From: Ascaphus truei
Taxonomy: Eukaryota > Chordata > Amphibia > Anura > Ascaphidae
Direction of reading: 5' to 3'
Assembly: GCA_036426205.1 (NCBI GenBank)
Contig: CM071568.1
Span: forward strand, 54,497,575-54,561,574
Length of the DNA: 64,000 nt
This document shows positions 28,159 to 40,900 of this stretch, piece by piece; the stretch's first letter is position 1; each line of letters starts with the position of its first letter. Below the pieces are notes generated by a model. The model saw nothing but the letters and a program-made list of their open reading frames with translations. It was not told where the DNA came from and made no database searches. The translations under genes and the position numbers were made by a program.

Positions 28159-31100
28159 TGTGTGTGTGTGCAATGCATCAGGTAGACAGCCAAACATGAC
28201 TACCTCATGTGCAGGATGTCTTCGCATGGTGGTTCAAGTCACAATGCAGGACACATTTTGAGTCCATTAAACAGTCTCCACCTCCTCCAGTGGTCCTGGA
28301 AACATCATCCTCGTCATGAAGCTAGTGCTTTATCTTCAGATTCAAGGTCGAGGAGGAATTTGTCTTCCTTGTCCAAAGAGGGTGAACCTGGAGACTTGAA
28401 GGAGACCTGTATCTGAAAGATGCATATCTTCATTCCAATATGTAAAACCACCAACGATATCCGAGTTTCACTGTAGTGGATCTGCATGGAGTTGCCTACT
28501 ATTTTCTTTTCATAGCTCTTCCCTTTTGCTTTAAACCAGCACTGAGACTGTTTACACAGATAAGTTTCGTTTTAGCCACAGCGCTACAGTCCCAGTGCCG
28601 CACTGCCGACGCCTGCCCCAGGGTGACGGCGCGTGCAGCTGAGTTCCCCGGTCAGCGTAGGTTCGCCCTCATTGGCTGAACCGCCGGGTGGTGGGCCTAG
28701 CGCTCCGTAGCTAGAGCTGATCACAATTTTAATGTCAGTCTGAAAAACTCGCCGAGCGGCGGCCACCTCTCATGTATTACTTCCTGGTAAAACATTTTAG
28801 AGTCACCTCTCTTGCTCCAGGAGTGCAGTGTTTCCCTGGAAAGGCTGCATATGCTTCCTGGCCCACGGTGCGTCTCTATAGAGGCGGACATCAGGCCTAA
28901 CAACTTAAATAAATAAACTCCTGGAGCAAGAGGTTGTCGCCCTGGACAAAGCAATTCCCTCTTCTAAACTAGACCACACAGTCTCTGCTTTGGTGGGAGA
29001 ATATCAGAAACCTTTGTAATGTGTGTCCCCGTGACTAAGACCTATGGAACATCTTAACAGATGCTGGTCTTTATGGCTTGGGAAGCACATATTCAACAGT
29101 TTTCTGTCCAGAAGTCCATTCGAAGCCTCCTTTCAACCGACGTCAGAGAAATAAGTGCTATTTCCCTAGCAATGCTTCATGTTCAAGATTCACTAAAGGA
29201 ATTTCCCCAAAGGATTCAATTTGACAATTCGTCTGCAGTAGCCTATATCAACAGGCGAGTTAACACAAAAAGTGCTCACACTACTTTGGGAAGTGAATCA
29301 CATCTGGGAATCGGTGGAATAAAATGTCCAACATGTAATAAAGTATTCAATTATTTAGATCATCAGATATTTAAAGATTTACTTGAGGAAACAGCGTCTT
29401 GAAGGAAGTCTAACTTTTTACTCCTATTTGGAGCACTTAGAGGGCAGTAGCATCTAGAGATTCCAGAGGCCCGCTCATTTCATTAGGACAGTCTCTACCT
29501 CCTTGGGCAGAAAGAGCAGAAGCTTCCCTGGCAGATGTATGCAAAGCAACAACCTGGTCAGATATCCATACCAACAACCTACAGCAGGTGTTTTTTCTAT
29601 AGTAATGCAGCCTTTCGAAGGAAGGTTCTGCAAGCTGTTAAGCCCTCTCATTTTTCAATATTGCTATGGGACATCCCATAGGTGTGGGCTCTTATCGACG
29701 AGAGAGGAAACTGAATTGTTGTTGCTGATATTCTCCTTCTAGTCCACATACCACGCGCCCATTTTCCACCCATTAAGTGATTTATTCTTTTATTTGTTTC
29801 CTTTTGGTCTGTTTTTTTTTTTATAGATTGCTCAGATACAACACTAACCTGGGGAGAGGAAGGAAGCCTTATATAGCTGCCACTCCAAATTGAGCTTTCT
29901 TTTGTACCTAAGCGAGGAGCTCATTCCCACAGGTGTGTCCTGCCGTGATTGGACTAGGAGAACACCGGGAAGCACAATTCTCTATTTACTGGTGAAGTCA
30001 ATCCTGTAGTATAAATCAGGGGATTATTGGGGGGGGGGGGGGGGCGGGGAGCAAGTAAGAACACCTTTTAAAATCAAATTTATTATTATTACTGCTTCCT
30101 GTTTATCTAGTTTGGTAAGAGAATTTTCCACATATTAGCGCTTTTATTCGGCCAATTGAGAAGATGACACGAAGGTGTTAGATATTTGGGAGTAATCTTC
30201 TGCTTTCCGCTATTGATGTGGAATATGTTCGGTGGTCTCACTTGTACGAGCCATTTCACAAGACTTGCTTGGTTTATAACTGCTGTGACCTTTTAGTGAT
30301 CACTCCTTAACATTTTAATCTCTAATGATTCTTTCTATTTTCAAGTTTGAAACTGGTGGTATTATTAAAATAACTCATCTTTAAGGTAAAGCACAATGCT
30401 AATAATAGACTTTTAAAAAAAAAAACGTATTGAAGTGGGGGGGGGGGGGGTCTCCAGAGCTGAACCTCATTAATTTCAGCTCGGGGACACCCTGCTTCTG
30501 GAAATACATACCCCAGTTGAGGGCCTCGTTAGCAGCTCTGGCTAAGAAATCTTGGAAGCAGGGGGTCCGGTAGCTGAAATGAATGGGGTTCAGCTGCGGA
30601 AACAACCCTGCTTCAATCATATGTTTTAAAAATAAAATTGCCCACTTGGATTGCTCCTTCAATAAAAATAGATTGCAGAGGAAATACAGTAACATTATAA
30701 GAATGTGCACTTGTGATTGACCGCCTTCAAATCTGAATTTTTTTTTTTTTTAGCTTTTAATTCTTAAATAGTAGTGCTTAATTAAGTACACTTCCTTTTT
30801 AGAGAGAGAGAGATGAAGAGATGAGTAAATAAGCAGCATTTTGTACAAATAAGTGATGTACTAATAAGTTATACATCTAGGAAGTACTGTACGTGGCAGT
30901 AAGTTTTGTTAGCATTTTGTACCACGTTTTCTGTATCGGGTGCAAGAAACAAGCTGCTCCTATTTACAAATACCAGACTGCAGTTGAAAATATCACCTGT
31001 GCAGTGTATATAGTCATATTATTTTCATTTACTGTAGCACAAACCATATACACAGCCACATTAGAGAATAAACATACTGATCATTCAAAATACATGGCAT

Positions 31101-31883
31101 TCTAGATACAGAAGGCAGAAGTGGACAACTCCGGTCCTCATAGCCAAGGATCAACATGACCCCAGATCTGGGCTGGGCAACACCAGATCCTCAAGGGCAC
31201 CACCAGGCCAGTTATGGGATACCCCTGCTTCAGCACAGGTGGCTCAACCAATGACTTAGTCAGAATGACTGAGCCACCTGTGCGATAGCAGGGATATCCT
31301 TAAAACCTGACCTGTTGGTGGCCCTTTAGGAATAGAGTTGGCCACTCCTGCAATAAGGATACACTCATTAAACATAGGCTGGGAAAGGGGAATCCCTGTT
31401 CCAGAGAGCTCACAGGTGTAGGCAGTGGCAAGGCATGAAACGAGGTACCCAGGAATTAAAATGTTAATGAGTAATTGTATATTTACCCAACTATCACCAG
31501 GTTTTGATTTCGGAACTCCTCGTAATAAAACTGCACGGTGTGCCTCATACAGCAAATAACATTTACATTCTGTCTTACAGGTTATTGTACAAATTTTAAT
31601 TATGTTATTTTAATATGTCCTTAAACAGTACTCCTTGCATTCCATATATACCAGCCTCTTGTTCTATTGTTAGATAAAAATAACAAAACATAATTCTTCT
31701 CCTGCAGCAAAAGATCTCCGAGCCATCCCAGAAGCAGAAATTGGTTTAGCGGTTATCTATATGTCACAGAGATTTATGTAATCCTCAAAGAAGCCCAGGA
31801 AGTGGAATAAGTCTGGTATGCCAGTGCTTATCTACTTTAAAAAGAAAATAATGTTTTGTGACGCCCATAAATGGTGCAACAAC

Positions 31884-31926
<43 letters not shown>

Positions 31927-34900
31927 TGTGTGTGTGTGTGGTGTGTTTGTGTGGTGTGGTGTGTGGTGTGGTGTGTGTGGTGTTGTCGTGTGTTGAGTAG
32001 CTTCTGAGCTGCAAGATTCTGTGATTAGAACCTGTGCAGTGCTAGAGATTCTAAAGCAAGCTGTCTGTGTATCATGAAATCTTTGCAACATGTTTCTCCA
32101 TTGTACGCTTTTTGAGAAATGATTTTAAATGTACGTTTTTGACTGCATGCTTTTTATTTTTTTATTTATAAAAATATTTTACCAGGAAGTAATACATTGA
32201 GAGTTACCTCTCGTTTTAAGTATGTCCTGGCACAGAGTAAAACAAAATAATACATGGTTACAATACGTTACATAAATGAAAAGGTATACATTATATACAA
32301 GACATGGCATGCACATTAAAGAAAATATATATTATGAGCGTATGAACAGTTACAGACCAGATTAAAGTGTGAGACAGCCTTAGATTTGAAAGAATTTAAG
32401 CTGGTGGTGGATATGAGAGTCTCTGGTAGGTTGTTCCAGTTTTGGGGTGCACGGAAAGGAGAAGAGGAACGTCCGGATACTTGTTGAGTCTTGGGACCAT
32501 GAATAGTCTTTTGGAGTCTGATCTCAGGTGATAGGTACTGCATGTGGTAGGGGTGAGGGAGCTTGTTCAGGTAGATGGGTAGCTTGCCCGAAAGTATTTG
32601 AGGGTGAGACAGGAAAGATGAACTTTGCGCTAGACTCTAGTGATGACCAATCTAGTTCTTTGAGCATTTCGCAGTGATGTGTGTTGTAGTGGCATTAGAG
32701 AACAAAACGACAAATTGAATTGTAGAGGGTGTCAAGTTTGCTAAGGTGGGTTTGAGGAGCCGAGCCATATACTATGTCTCCATAGTCAATAATTGGCATT
32801 AGCATCTGCTGTGCAATACGCTTTCTGACCAGGAGACTTAGGGAGGATTTGTTCCTGTAAAGTACCCCTAGTTTGGCATAGGTCTTGGTTGTCAGGGTAT
32901 CAATGTGCATCCCGAATGTTAAGTGGGAGTCAAACCATAAGCCCAGGTATTTAAAACTAGTGACAGGTGTTAGGGTGGTTTTAGCGTTGGTTCTAATCAG
33001 GAGCTCAGTCACTGGAAGCTTTACAAATTTAGTCTTGGTCCCAAATACCATTGTCACCGTCTTGTCAGTGTTTAAAAACAGTTTGTTTTGGGAAATCCAG
33101 TTTTCGAGTCTCAAAAAGTCAGACTGAAGTATGTGTTGAAGGTCAGACATGTGTATTGAGGCTTCCTTACAAGCTGTGGGAAGATCATTAATGAACACTG
33201 AGAAGAGTAGGGGCCCCAGAACAGAGCCTTGCGGGACACCACAGGTGATATCCAGGGGGTTGGAGTTAGAGCCTGAGATGGACACATGTTGGGATCTTCC
33301 TGATAGGTAGGACTGAAACCAGTTTAAAGCATGTTTCCCTATTCCAGAGCTCTGGAGTTTGTTAAGCAGGATAACATGATCAACTGTGTCAAAAGCCTTC
33401 GCAAAATCTAGGAATACTGCACGAGTGAGTTGTCCCCGTTCCATTCCGCACTGGATTTCATTGCAAACCTTTAGCAGGGTAGTTACGGTGGAGTGTTTGG
33501 GACGAAACCCAGACTGGAATTGGCTAGGGAAATTTGTCTTGGTGTAGAAATAGCTTAGTTGGGAGTGGACACATTTTTCCATAACTTTGGATAGAATTGG
33601 GAGAAGTGAGATTGGCCTGTAGTTTGAGACAGTGTTTTTGTCCCCACTTTTGAAGATTGGGACAACTCTGGCAGTTTTCCAGGTCTTAGGGATATGGCCT
33701 GCAGACAGGATAGAGTTGACTATGGACGCAATTGGTTTGGCAATGGCTGGGGCACCAAGTCGTAGGAACCTAGATTGTAGTAAGTCGGGTCCACATTGGC
33801 TGCTTAGTTTTAGTTTGAGGAGCGCTTGTGTAATCTCCTCTTCAGATACTGGGCTAAATTGAAAATTGTGGGCAGTGTTGGGAGGGGGTGGGACTATAGC
33901 GGTACTCCCAGGATGAGATTCAGGTTTGGGGTTTGTGCTGCGTTTCGCTAATAAGTTAGTGGCACACCTCACAAAGTAATCATTGAATGCATTTTGCCCA
34001 CATTTAGTATGATGCTCGGCCACCAGTGCATTAGTGGGCAACAAGTTACCCGGGGATGGGGGGAGGGGGCTCACATTTACTTGCTGTCCACCTCCGCAGC
34101 CCTCTCTGTGCAGAGGGAGCAGAAATAGTGCTCCGGTGGATCATAGCTTCTCCTCGCTCCCACAGCTAATAATGACGACACGCTGGTAAATACTGGGACC
34201 CTCCTCTCCTGCTAACCACTAGTTCCCAGTGTAAGAAGAGGAACACGGCAGTATTCACCCACACACCAACATTATAAAGCTCCTACCCACAGCTGCAGTG
34301 TGTGTGTGTGCGTGCGTGTGCGTGTGTGTGTGTGTGCACGCGCAACGTGCTGCCCTTTTTAAGGGCTCGGGTTACACATGCAAAGCTTGAAGTATATCAT
34401 GTTGCCTACCACTGCACTGGTGCCTTGCTAGCAAAGAGTTAGCTTGTATGTAACCTTCCTTATCTCTGTCTCTAAGTTTGATGGCATAGGTGAACTGTTG
34501 ATGGGGGTCTCCAGCTCCAAAATATCATGGTAAATAAGGTAGTGTGCAGCAGATACTATAAATATTTAGTGTTTCAGTCGCTCTACTTTCTGAGACGGAG
34601 ATCAATGTGGGATGGAAGAACCTAAGATCGTTTCTTTGATTCTTCCTGCCTTTGTCGATAATTATCCCTCTGAGACCCCAATCTTTGTGGGAAAAGTCTC
34701 TCTATTTTGGTGTGTCTGTACCTTTTGGACACGTATTTTGGACGTTAACTTCTGTGGCGATGGCCTGCATCTCTGTCACCATCTGCATCTGGCCCATTAT
34801 AAACTGTATGGTCAAGTATCTTTTTGGGAGATCAAAAGAAGCTGTGTGCACGGGCAAAAACACACTGCCCTGTTCGGGTGAAGGTATCCACGTGTTTGTT

Positions 34901-37900
34901 TTGCAACAAATATTTCTTACATTAAGTAATTTTGAAGTGCTTGAGAATTCATTATCGCCACAGTATTTTTCTGATGATCAGCTGAACTGTTAGTCCTGAC
35001 TACCCACACTCACCATTTGCTACAGCATTGTGATAATATATAGTGGATTACAGTGGAAAGAAGAAATGCCACAACTAAAAGTAGAGTCTTCGTCAGAAGG
35101 GGACAGAGAATGCATATTGCATATTGCTCTAACAAACAAACTTTTCACCAGAGTCCCATGTGACCCAGAACTGTCTTTCATTTCCCCTTTTCAGTCCTTT
35201 CCTTGTTGTGTCTACATTACGAATAAATCCTCTCCAGCTTCTGACCACCTCCAGTAGCTTTATCCCTTAAACAGGCATGCAGTGTAATGCCTTTGTGATG
35301 TGGGTCACTCTGCTCTTTATACAACTTGTCCTTTGCTTTTCTGCTGCCAACAGCCAAAGTGCTCCCTTCCAGCATTGCCCTTTCATGACTCAGGATTTAA
35401 AAAATCAGAATGCAAAAAGCATAACATTTACTGCCTCACTTTTTTTGACACATTGAAATCCCCCTAAATACTGTGTACTGCTGCACCGTCTCGTTAAATA
35501 ACAACAATGTTTGAGACGCGGGGTGGTTATGTCTTTCCAACCTCCTGTTTCTTCTTACTTCTGTTTTGTGTTTAATAACCCATTAGATCAGTGTTTCTCA
35601 ACCAGGGTTCCCTGCAATTATCTGGCCATTTGAAAATTGTATCAAATACAGAAGAATTTACAATGCATCTGATTACAGAGTTGCTATTAGAGATGGTTTG
35701 GGGTTCCTCGAAATTTTATTTAGGGTTCCTTAACCAAAAAAAAACCAGTTGGAAACCACTGTGTTGGATCTTCCGTGCCAATCTAGTTGTTTCTGTGTTC
35801 TTTACAGGCTTCTCATGTAAGCCTGTGTTTGATATTTCCAGACATAGGCCCAATAGCTTAAATCAATGCAGTCAAAGAAAAGCTGTCTGTATTACAAGAA
35901 ATGTGTTGTATAGGTAAGCAAGTTTAACTTGAACAACGCAAATAGATTACCAAACTTTATTAATAAAACAGTGTGTTCCTTTTAAAAGTGGTTTATTCAT
36001 GCTGTATCTTTTTTTATTCTGTTGTTGGTATTATCAGTGCTTGACAAATCACCCACAAATCTACTCGCCGAACCAAAAAATCTACTCGCCCCCAGTCCCG
36101 CCCCCAGTCCCGCCCCCAACCCCGCCTCTAATCCCGCCCCCAGCCCCGCATTTAAAAAAACCATAAATGAAATAAATTGAATAAATTCCTAGTAAAAACA
36201 TTCGGTTTTGACATAAGTTTATTTATTGTATTACATTATACTACAATTAGTCCTTGTGTATAAATGTCAAATCTAGAATAAAAGCCAGATGTGAATGACT
36301 AGTTTCCTGAACCCCTTAACCAGTGTCTGGACGTCCCCACTTCACAATATTTAAAGCAGCAATCCCGCCTGGGATCTTACCTGATCTGCAGTCCGTCAAT
36401 GTCCAGGTACCCTCATTCCCGCAATGTTATACATTGGAGGGGATGTGTTCCCTACCTGTCTTCTGGGTTAGGGGGGGTTCCGATGTCTCCCGTGTGAAGC
36501 TTGAGTCAGATCTGGAAGAAAGCAGTATAGGTTATTTCGGTGTAGGGCAGTTAAGATATACAGGGTAAATAAGATATCCAGATCCAGATTGTGAGACAGA
36601 GAGACGGAGAGAGAGGGTGAGAGAGACGGAGAGAGAGGGTGAGAGGACGTAGAGAGAGGGTGAGCGAGACGAAGACGAGAGGTGATAGAGACGGAGAGAG
36701 AGGGTGAGAGAGACGGAGAGATGTGTGTGAGAGAGACGGAGAGGATGAGAATGGACGACGGAGAGAGGTTAGACGGAGGGAGATAGGAGGGGTGTTGAGA
36801 GAGACGATATAGAGGGTGCAGAGAGACGATAGAGAGGTGATGAAGACCGTGAGAGATAGGGTGAGAATACGTAGATGTAGAGATAGCGAGGTGAGAGAGA
36901 CGGAAGATGAGAGGGTGAGAGGAGACGAGAGAGAGGGTAGAGAGACGGGTAGAGAGGATAGGTGAGAGAGACCGGAGAAAGGAGTGGGCGGAGAACGGAC
37001 GTTGAGAGGGTGACTGTGTGGGATGGGGTGCCTGGGTGGGTGATTGGAGGTGTGGGGTGACTGGGTGGGGTGATTGGGTGTGTGGGGTAGAAATGGGGTG
37101 GGGTGATTGATTGGGGTGGGGTGATTGATTGGGGGTGGGGTGATGGGGGGGTGGGTGAGTGTGGGGGTTGGGTGATTTGGGGGGGTGGGGGGGTGATTGG
37201 GGTTGTTGGGGTGATGGGATGTTTCGTGATTGGTGGGGTTGGTGATTACTTACCTGTTCTAGACTTGTGTGGGTATTGACTTTTTGTTTCAGTTTTCATT
37301 TTTTGGTTTTTAATTTACAGACTATTCCTTACTTTTGACTGACTGGGTGGGGGGGGGGTGACTGACTTTTGACTGACTGGTGGAGTGGGGGGTGACTGAC
37401 TTTGATGACTGGTTGTGGGTGGGGGGGGGGGTGACTGACTGAACTGGGTGGGTGTGGACTGGTAACCCTCTGGTGGGGCCTACACGTTCTCTCTCTCTCA
37501 ACACACCNNNNNNNNNNNNNNNNNNNNNNNNNNNNNNNNNNNNNNNNNNNNNNNNNNNNNNNNNNNNNNNNNNNNNNNNNNNNNNNNNNNNNNNNNNNNN
37601 NNNNNNNNNNNNNNNNNNNNNNNNNNNNCGCGCGCAGGACCAAAGAACCCACGCGGAGGAGCGCGCCGCAGCGGCCGCGACCAGGACCCCCCGCGCTCGC
37701 TGCGAGCCGACACCAGACACAAGCTGAGAAGCGCGAGAGCGCTCGAGGGGCCAAGCCAAGGTACCCGCTCTCTCCCCCATACCGCTCTCATCAAACTCAC
37801 ACACACACAACACACACACCACACACACAACACACCACTACTACTACTACTCATACCATCCAGCACCGAGGACCGCGTCCCAATGTGTCGTTTAGCATGG

Positions 37901-40900
37901 AGGGAGGGGGAAGCAGCCGAGCGGTTCACACGGGGAGGGGGGAGAGACAACCAGAGCCAGCGGGAGCACCAGAGGGAGGGGGGAGGAGACACCGGCGAGC
38001 CCGAAGCAAGCGGAGCACGGAGGAGGGTGGTGAAGCCACCCGAACGCACGGGAAGCAGTGAGCACCCGAGGGAGGGGGTGAGTGAAACACACCAACCCAA
38101 CGCGGTGAAGCAAGCAGGAGCAACGAGCGGAGGGGAGAGAGTAAACAAGACAAGCGCGGAGTACACCGGAGGGAGGGGGGGAGAGACACCGAGCCCGCGG
38201 GGCACCGCGGGAGGGGGGGGGGGGGAAGACCACCACGAGCCGCGGGCGGGCACCGGAGGGAGGGGGGGAGAGACACCCGAGCCGGGGGAGAGACACCCGA
38301 GCCGCGCGGGCACCGGAGGGAGGGGGGGGGAGAGACACCCGAGCCGCGCGGGCAGCGGGAGCACCGGAGGGAGGGGGGTGAAACACCCAACCCACGCGGG
38401 CAGCGGGAGCACCGGAGGGAGGGGGGAGTGAAACCCGAGCCGCGTGGGCAGCGGGAGCACCGGAGGGGGGAGTGAAACCCGACCCACGCGGGCAACACCG
38501 GAGGGAGCGGGGGTGAAGCACCAGAACAGTACAGTATATATAAATATGTATTACAGTGCATTAAATTCCCCCCCACCTCAAGCATCTGTCCACAATCCTC
38601 TCCATGACCGGATCAGTGCAGGTCTTGTAAGCAGGAGGTGACACAATTATACAGGAGGATATATAGGAGGAGGAGCAGCAGATGCACGCGCGCGCACCCC
38701 CACCCCCCCCTCCCATTACTTACCCGTGCAGAGAAGGAAGGGCGGTTTGAAGCCCTGGCAACTCCAAGCCGCGTCACAGCCAGAGGGTTTTTTTTTTTTT
38801 TCGAGCAGGGGATTTTGTTTTTGCAGAGCAGGGGAAAAGCTATTGGCCACGAGCCAATATCCGATCGCAGCTGGCGAGTTGGCGACCGGGTTTGTCGAGC
38901 ACTGGGTATTATCACTAGTTTTGATTTACCTAAGAATGTGTTCCTCTTGTATAACATTTTCAGGACTGTTTTAAGCTGCTATATTTATTTATTTTCAGAA
39001 TCGTCTAACAGAGATATTATTTTGGGTCCTACCCTTTCTCAAAGCATGGCTGTTGATGAGACCATATTACCTGCAACCACTCTTAATATCACTGCCTATG
39101 TTGCTAATACAGAACCGCAGGACCAGACAAACGCTTGGTAAGTAATATGTTTTACTGCGCACTTGCTTGTGGAGGACATCGCGATTACTGAAATAGTACT
39201 ACTCGGCTGGTTTTTAGGAGGGGGCAGATTTAAGGTTTGGAGACCTTTCAACAAACAACAGGAGAGTTCTTCATAGATGGAATTAATGTGCAGTGCTTTT
39301 AAATCTTCACGTCCCTTTTATAATTGTACAGTACGCTGTACACTGTATATGCATTTAATTTATGAAAAATTTACCTGTTTCATTTAAAGGTATTGCAACC
39401 TACGACAAAGCCATACTTCTCTGGGACGAATGAAGGCAACATTTAAAATAAAAATATATGAATTTACTGAATTTACTATTATAAGACCAACAGATGAAAA
39501 TCTAGTCATGGAATTGACTAGTTGATATATTTTTTTTCTGCTTTTAGATCAGCAAATTGAAAGTAAACCATCATGTACTAATAATAATAATAATACAAGT
39601 AGAGAGACATGATCTGTTACACGTGTTCTTTTGTAGGATGGATGCCGGCGGCGTTTATGAAGTAAAAGAAACGCCCAAAATGGACGGGAAGGGAAAATAC
39701 AGCTCCTCCAACGCATCTGTGAAAAATGATGTTCCCAGTACAGGCGGCAGCATGAGTAGTAATGTTAAAGCTGCTCTGTTTCAAAAAGAAGGTATAACTG
39801 GAGCAGAGAAGAAAAAACCCCAATTCCCTTCCCTAGACATTTCTGCTAGAAATAAAGAGAAGTCTTCCCAGCCACAGCAACCATCTACTAAAATAAATCA
39901 TTATTTCCAGCCCGTAACCAAGAAAAGGTATGCTCCAAAAGGTTGCCATTTAGTCTTCATTTGTAGAAACCGAATTAATGAAATATGAATGTTTGCTTAC
40001 GTGTATTACAATATCCAAACATTTCGTTCTGTATATTTATGTTTTGTAGTGGGGGGGGGGGGGGGGGAATACTATGTACAATCAATTGAAAGTCACTGGT
40101 TGCCAAACTTCAATCCCTGTTTAAGTGTCAAATGAGAATTTACTGTTATCGCTCGTTTATGAGCTATTTCATATTTATCTGGCATAATTTGTGATGTGGT
40201 AAAACAATAGGCTGAGTTGCGTCATGGCATTTAACTAATTTCCAGGGGCAATTGTGTATCGGTCTCACTTATTGCTATTGACATTCATAGCACTTTTGAG
40301 GGAAAAAAGTTGTCTTTTAATGAAGAACAAATTGAAAGGGGTAATTTTATTAGTCACTAAATCACAATTGGTAATTTCCCTTTTGTGTGTAATATTGCAT
40401 ACTTAGAATTTATATAGATAACAAAAAGAACAGAAAGCGCATGGCCCATAGCATAAAATCTATGACATTTATTGACAAAGGATAAAAGGTTTTGAGGAAA
40501 CAGGCTCACTCACAAGGAAAGCATATATATAGGCAGTTGTGAACACATATAGTCACCGCCCCATCAAAGGATATCCTTTGAAAAAGTCACTCCACGTGAC
40601 GAAACGCGTCAGGACATTTGCAGCGTCATTACGTCATCACTTGGGGACCGTGAATCGTGGCCGGATCGCGTCTCCAATGCTGCAGGAGGCTATCAGCATT
40701 GTATACTCAATTGAGCTTGCTGTGTATGCTGGGACTTTCAAGTCAAGCACCCAGGTCTTCCCTGAACTGTGTGAAGACATTTTAGGACCCTGATTTTCGC
40801 TGCTGGCGGCTTACCAACCCGATGAGGCGGTGACTATAATGTGTTCACAGCTGCCTGTTTATATGCTTTCCTTGTGAGTGAGCCTGTTTCCTCGAAACCT

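Noticed and set aside
34612..34993. Two overlapping short ORFs (89 and 113 codons) in intron 8
   Set aside because: No conserved family, no supporting splice sites, length expected by chance.
37498..38585. Overlapping Pro/Leu/Ser-rich frames of 180-330 codons
   Set aside because: They come from the G-rich minisatellite inside the hAT-like element and cross a run of N.
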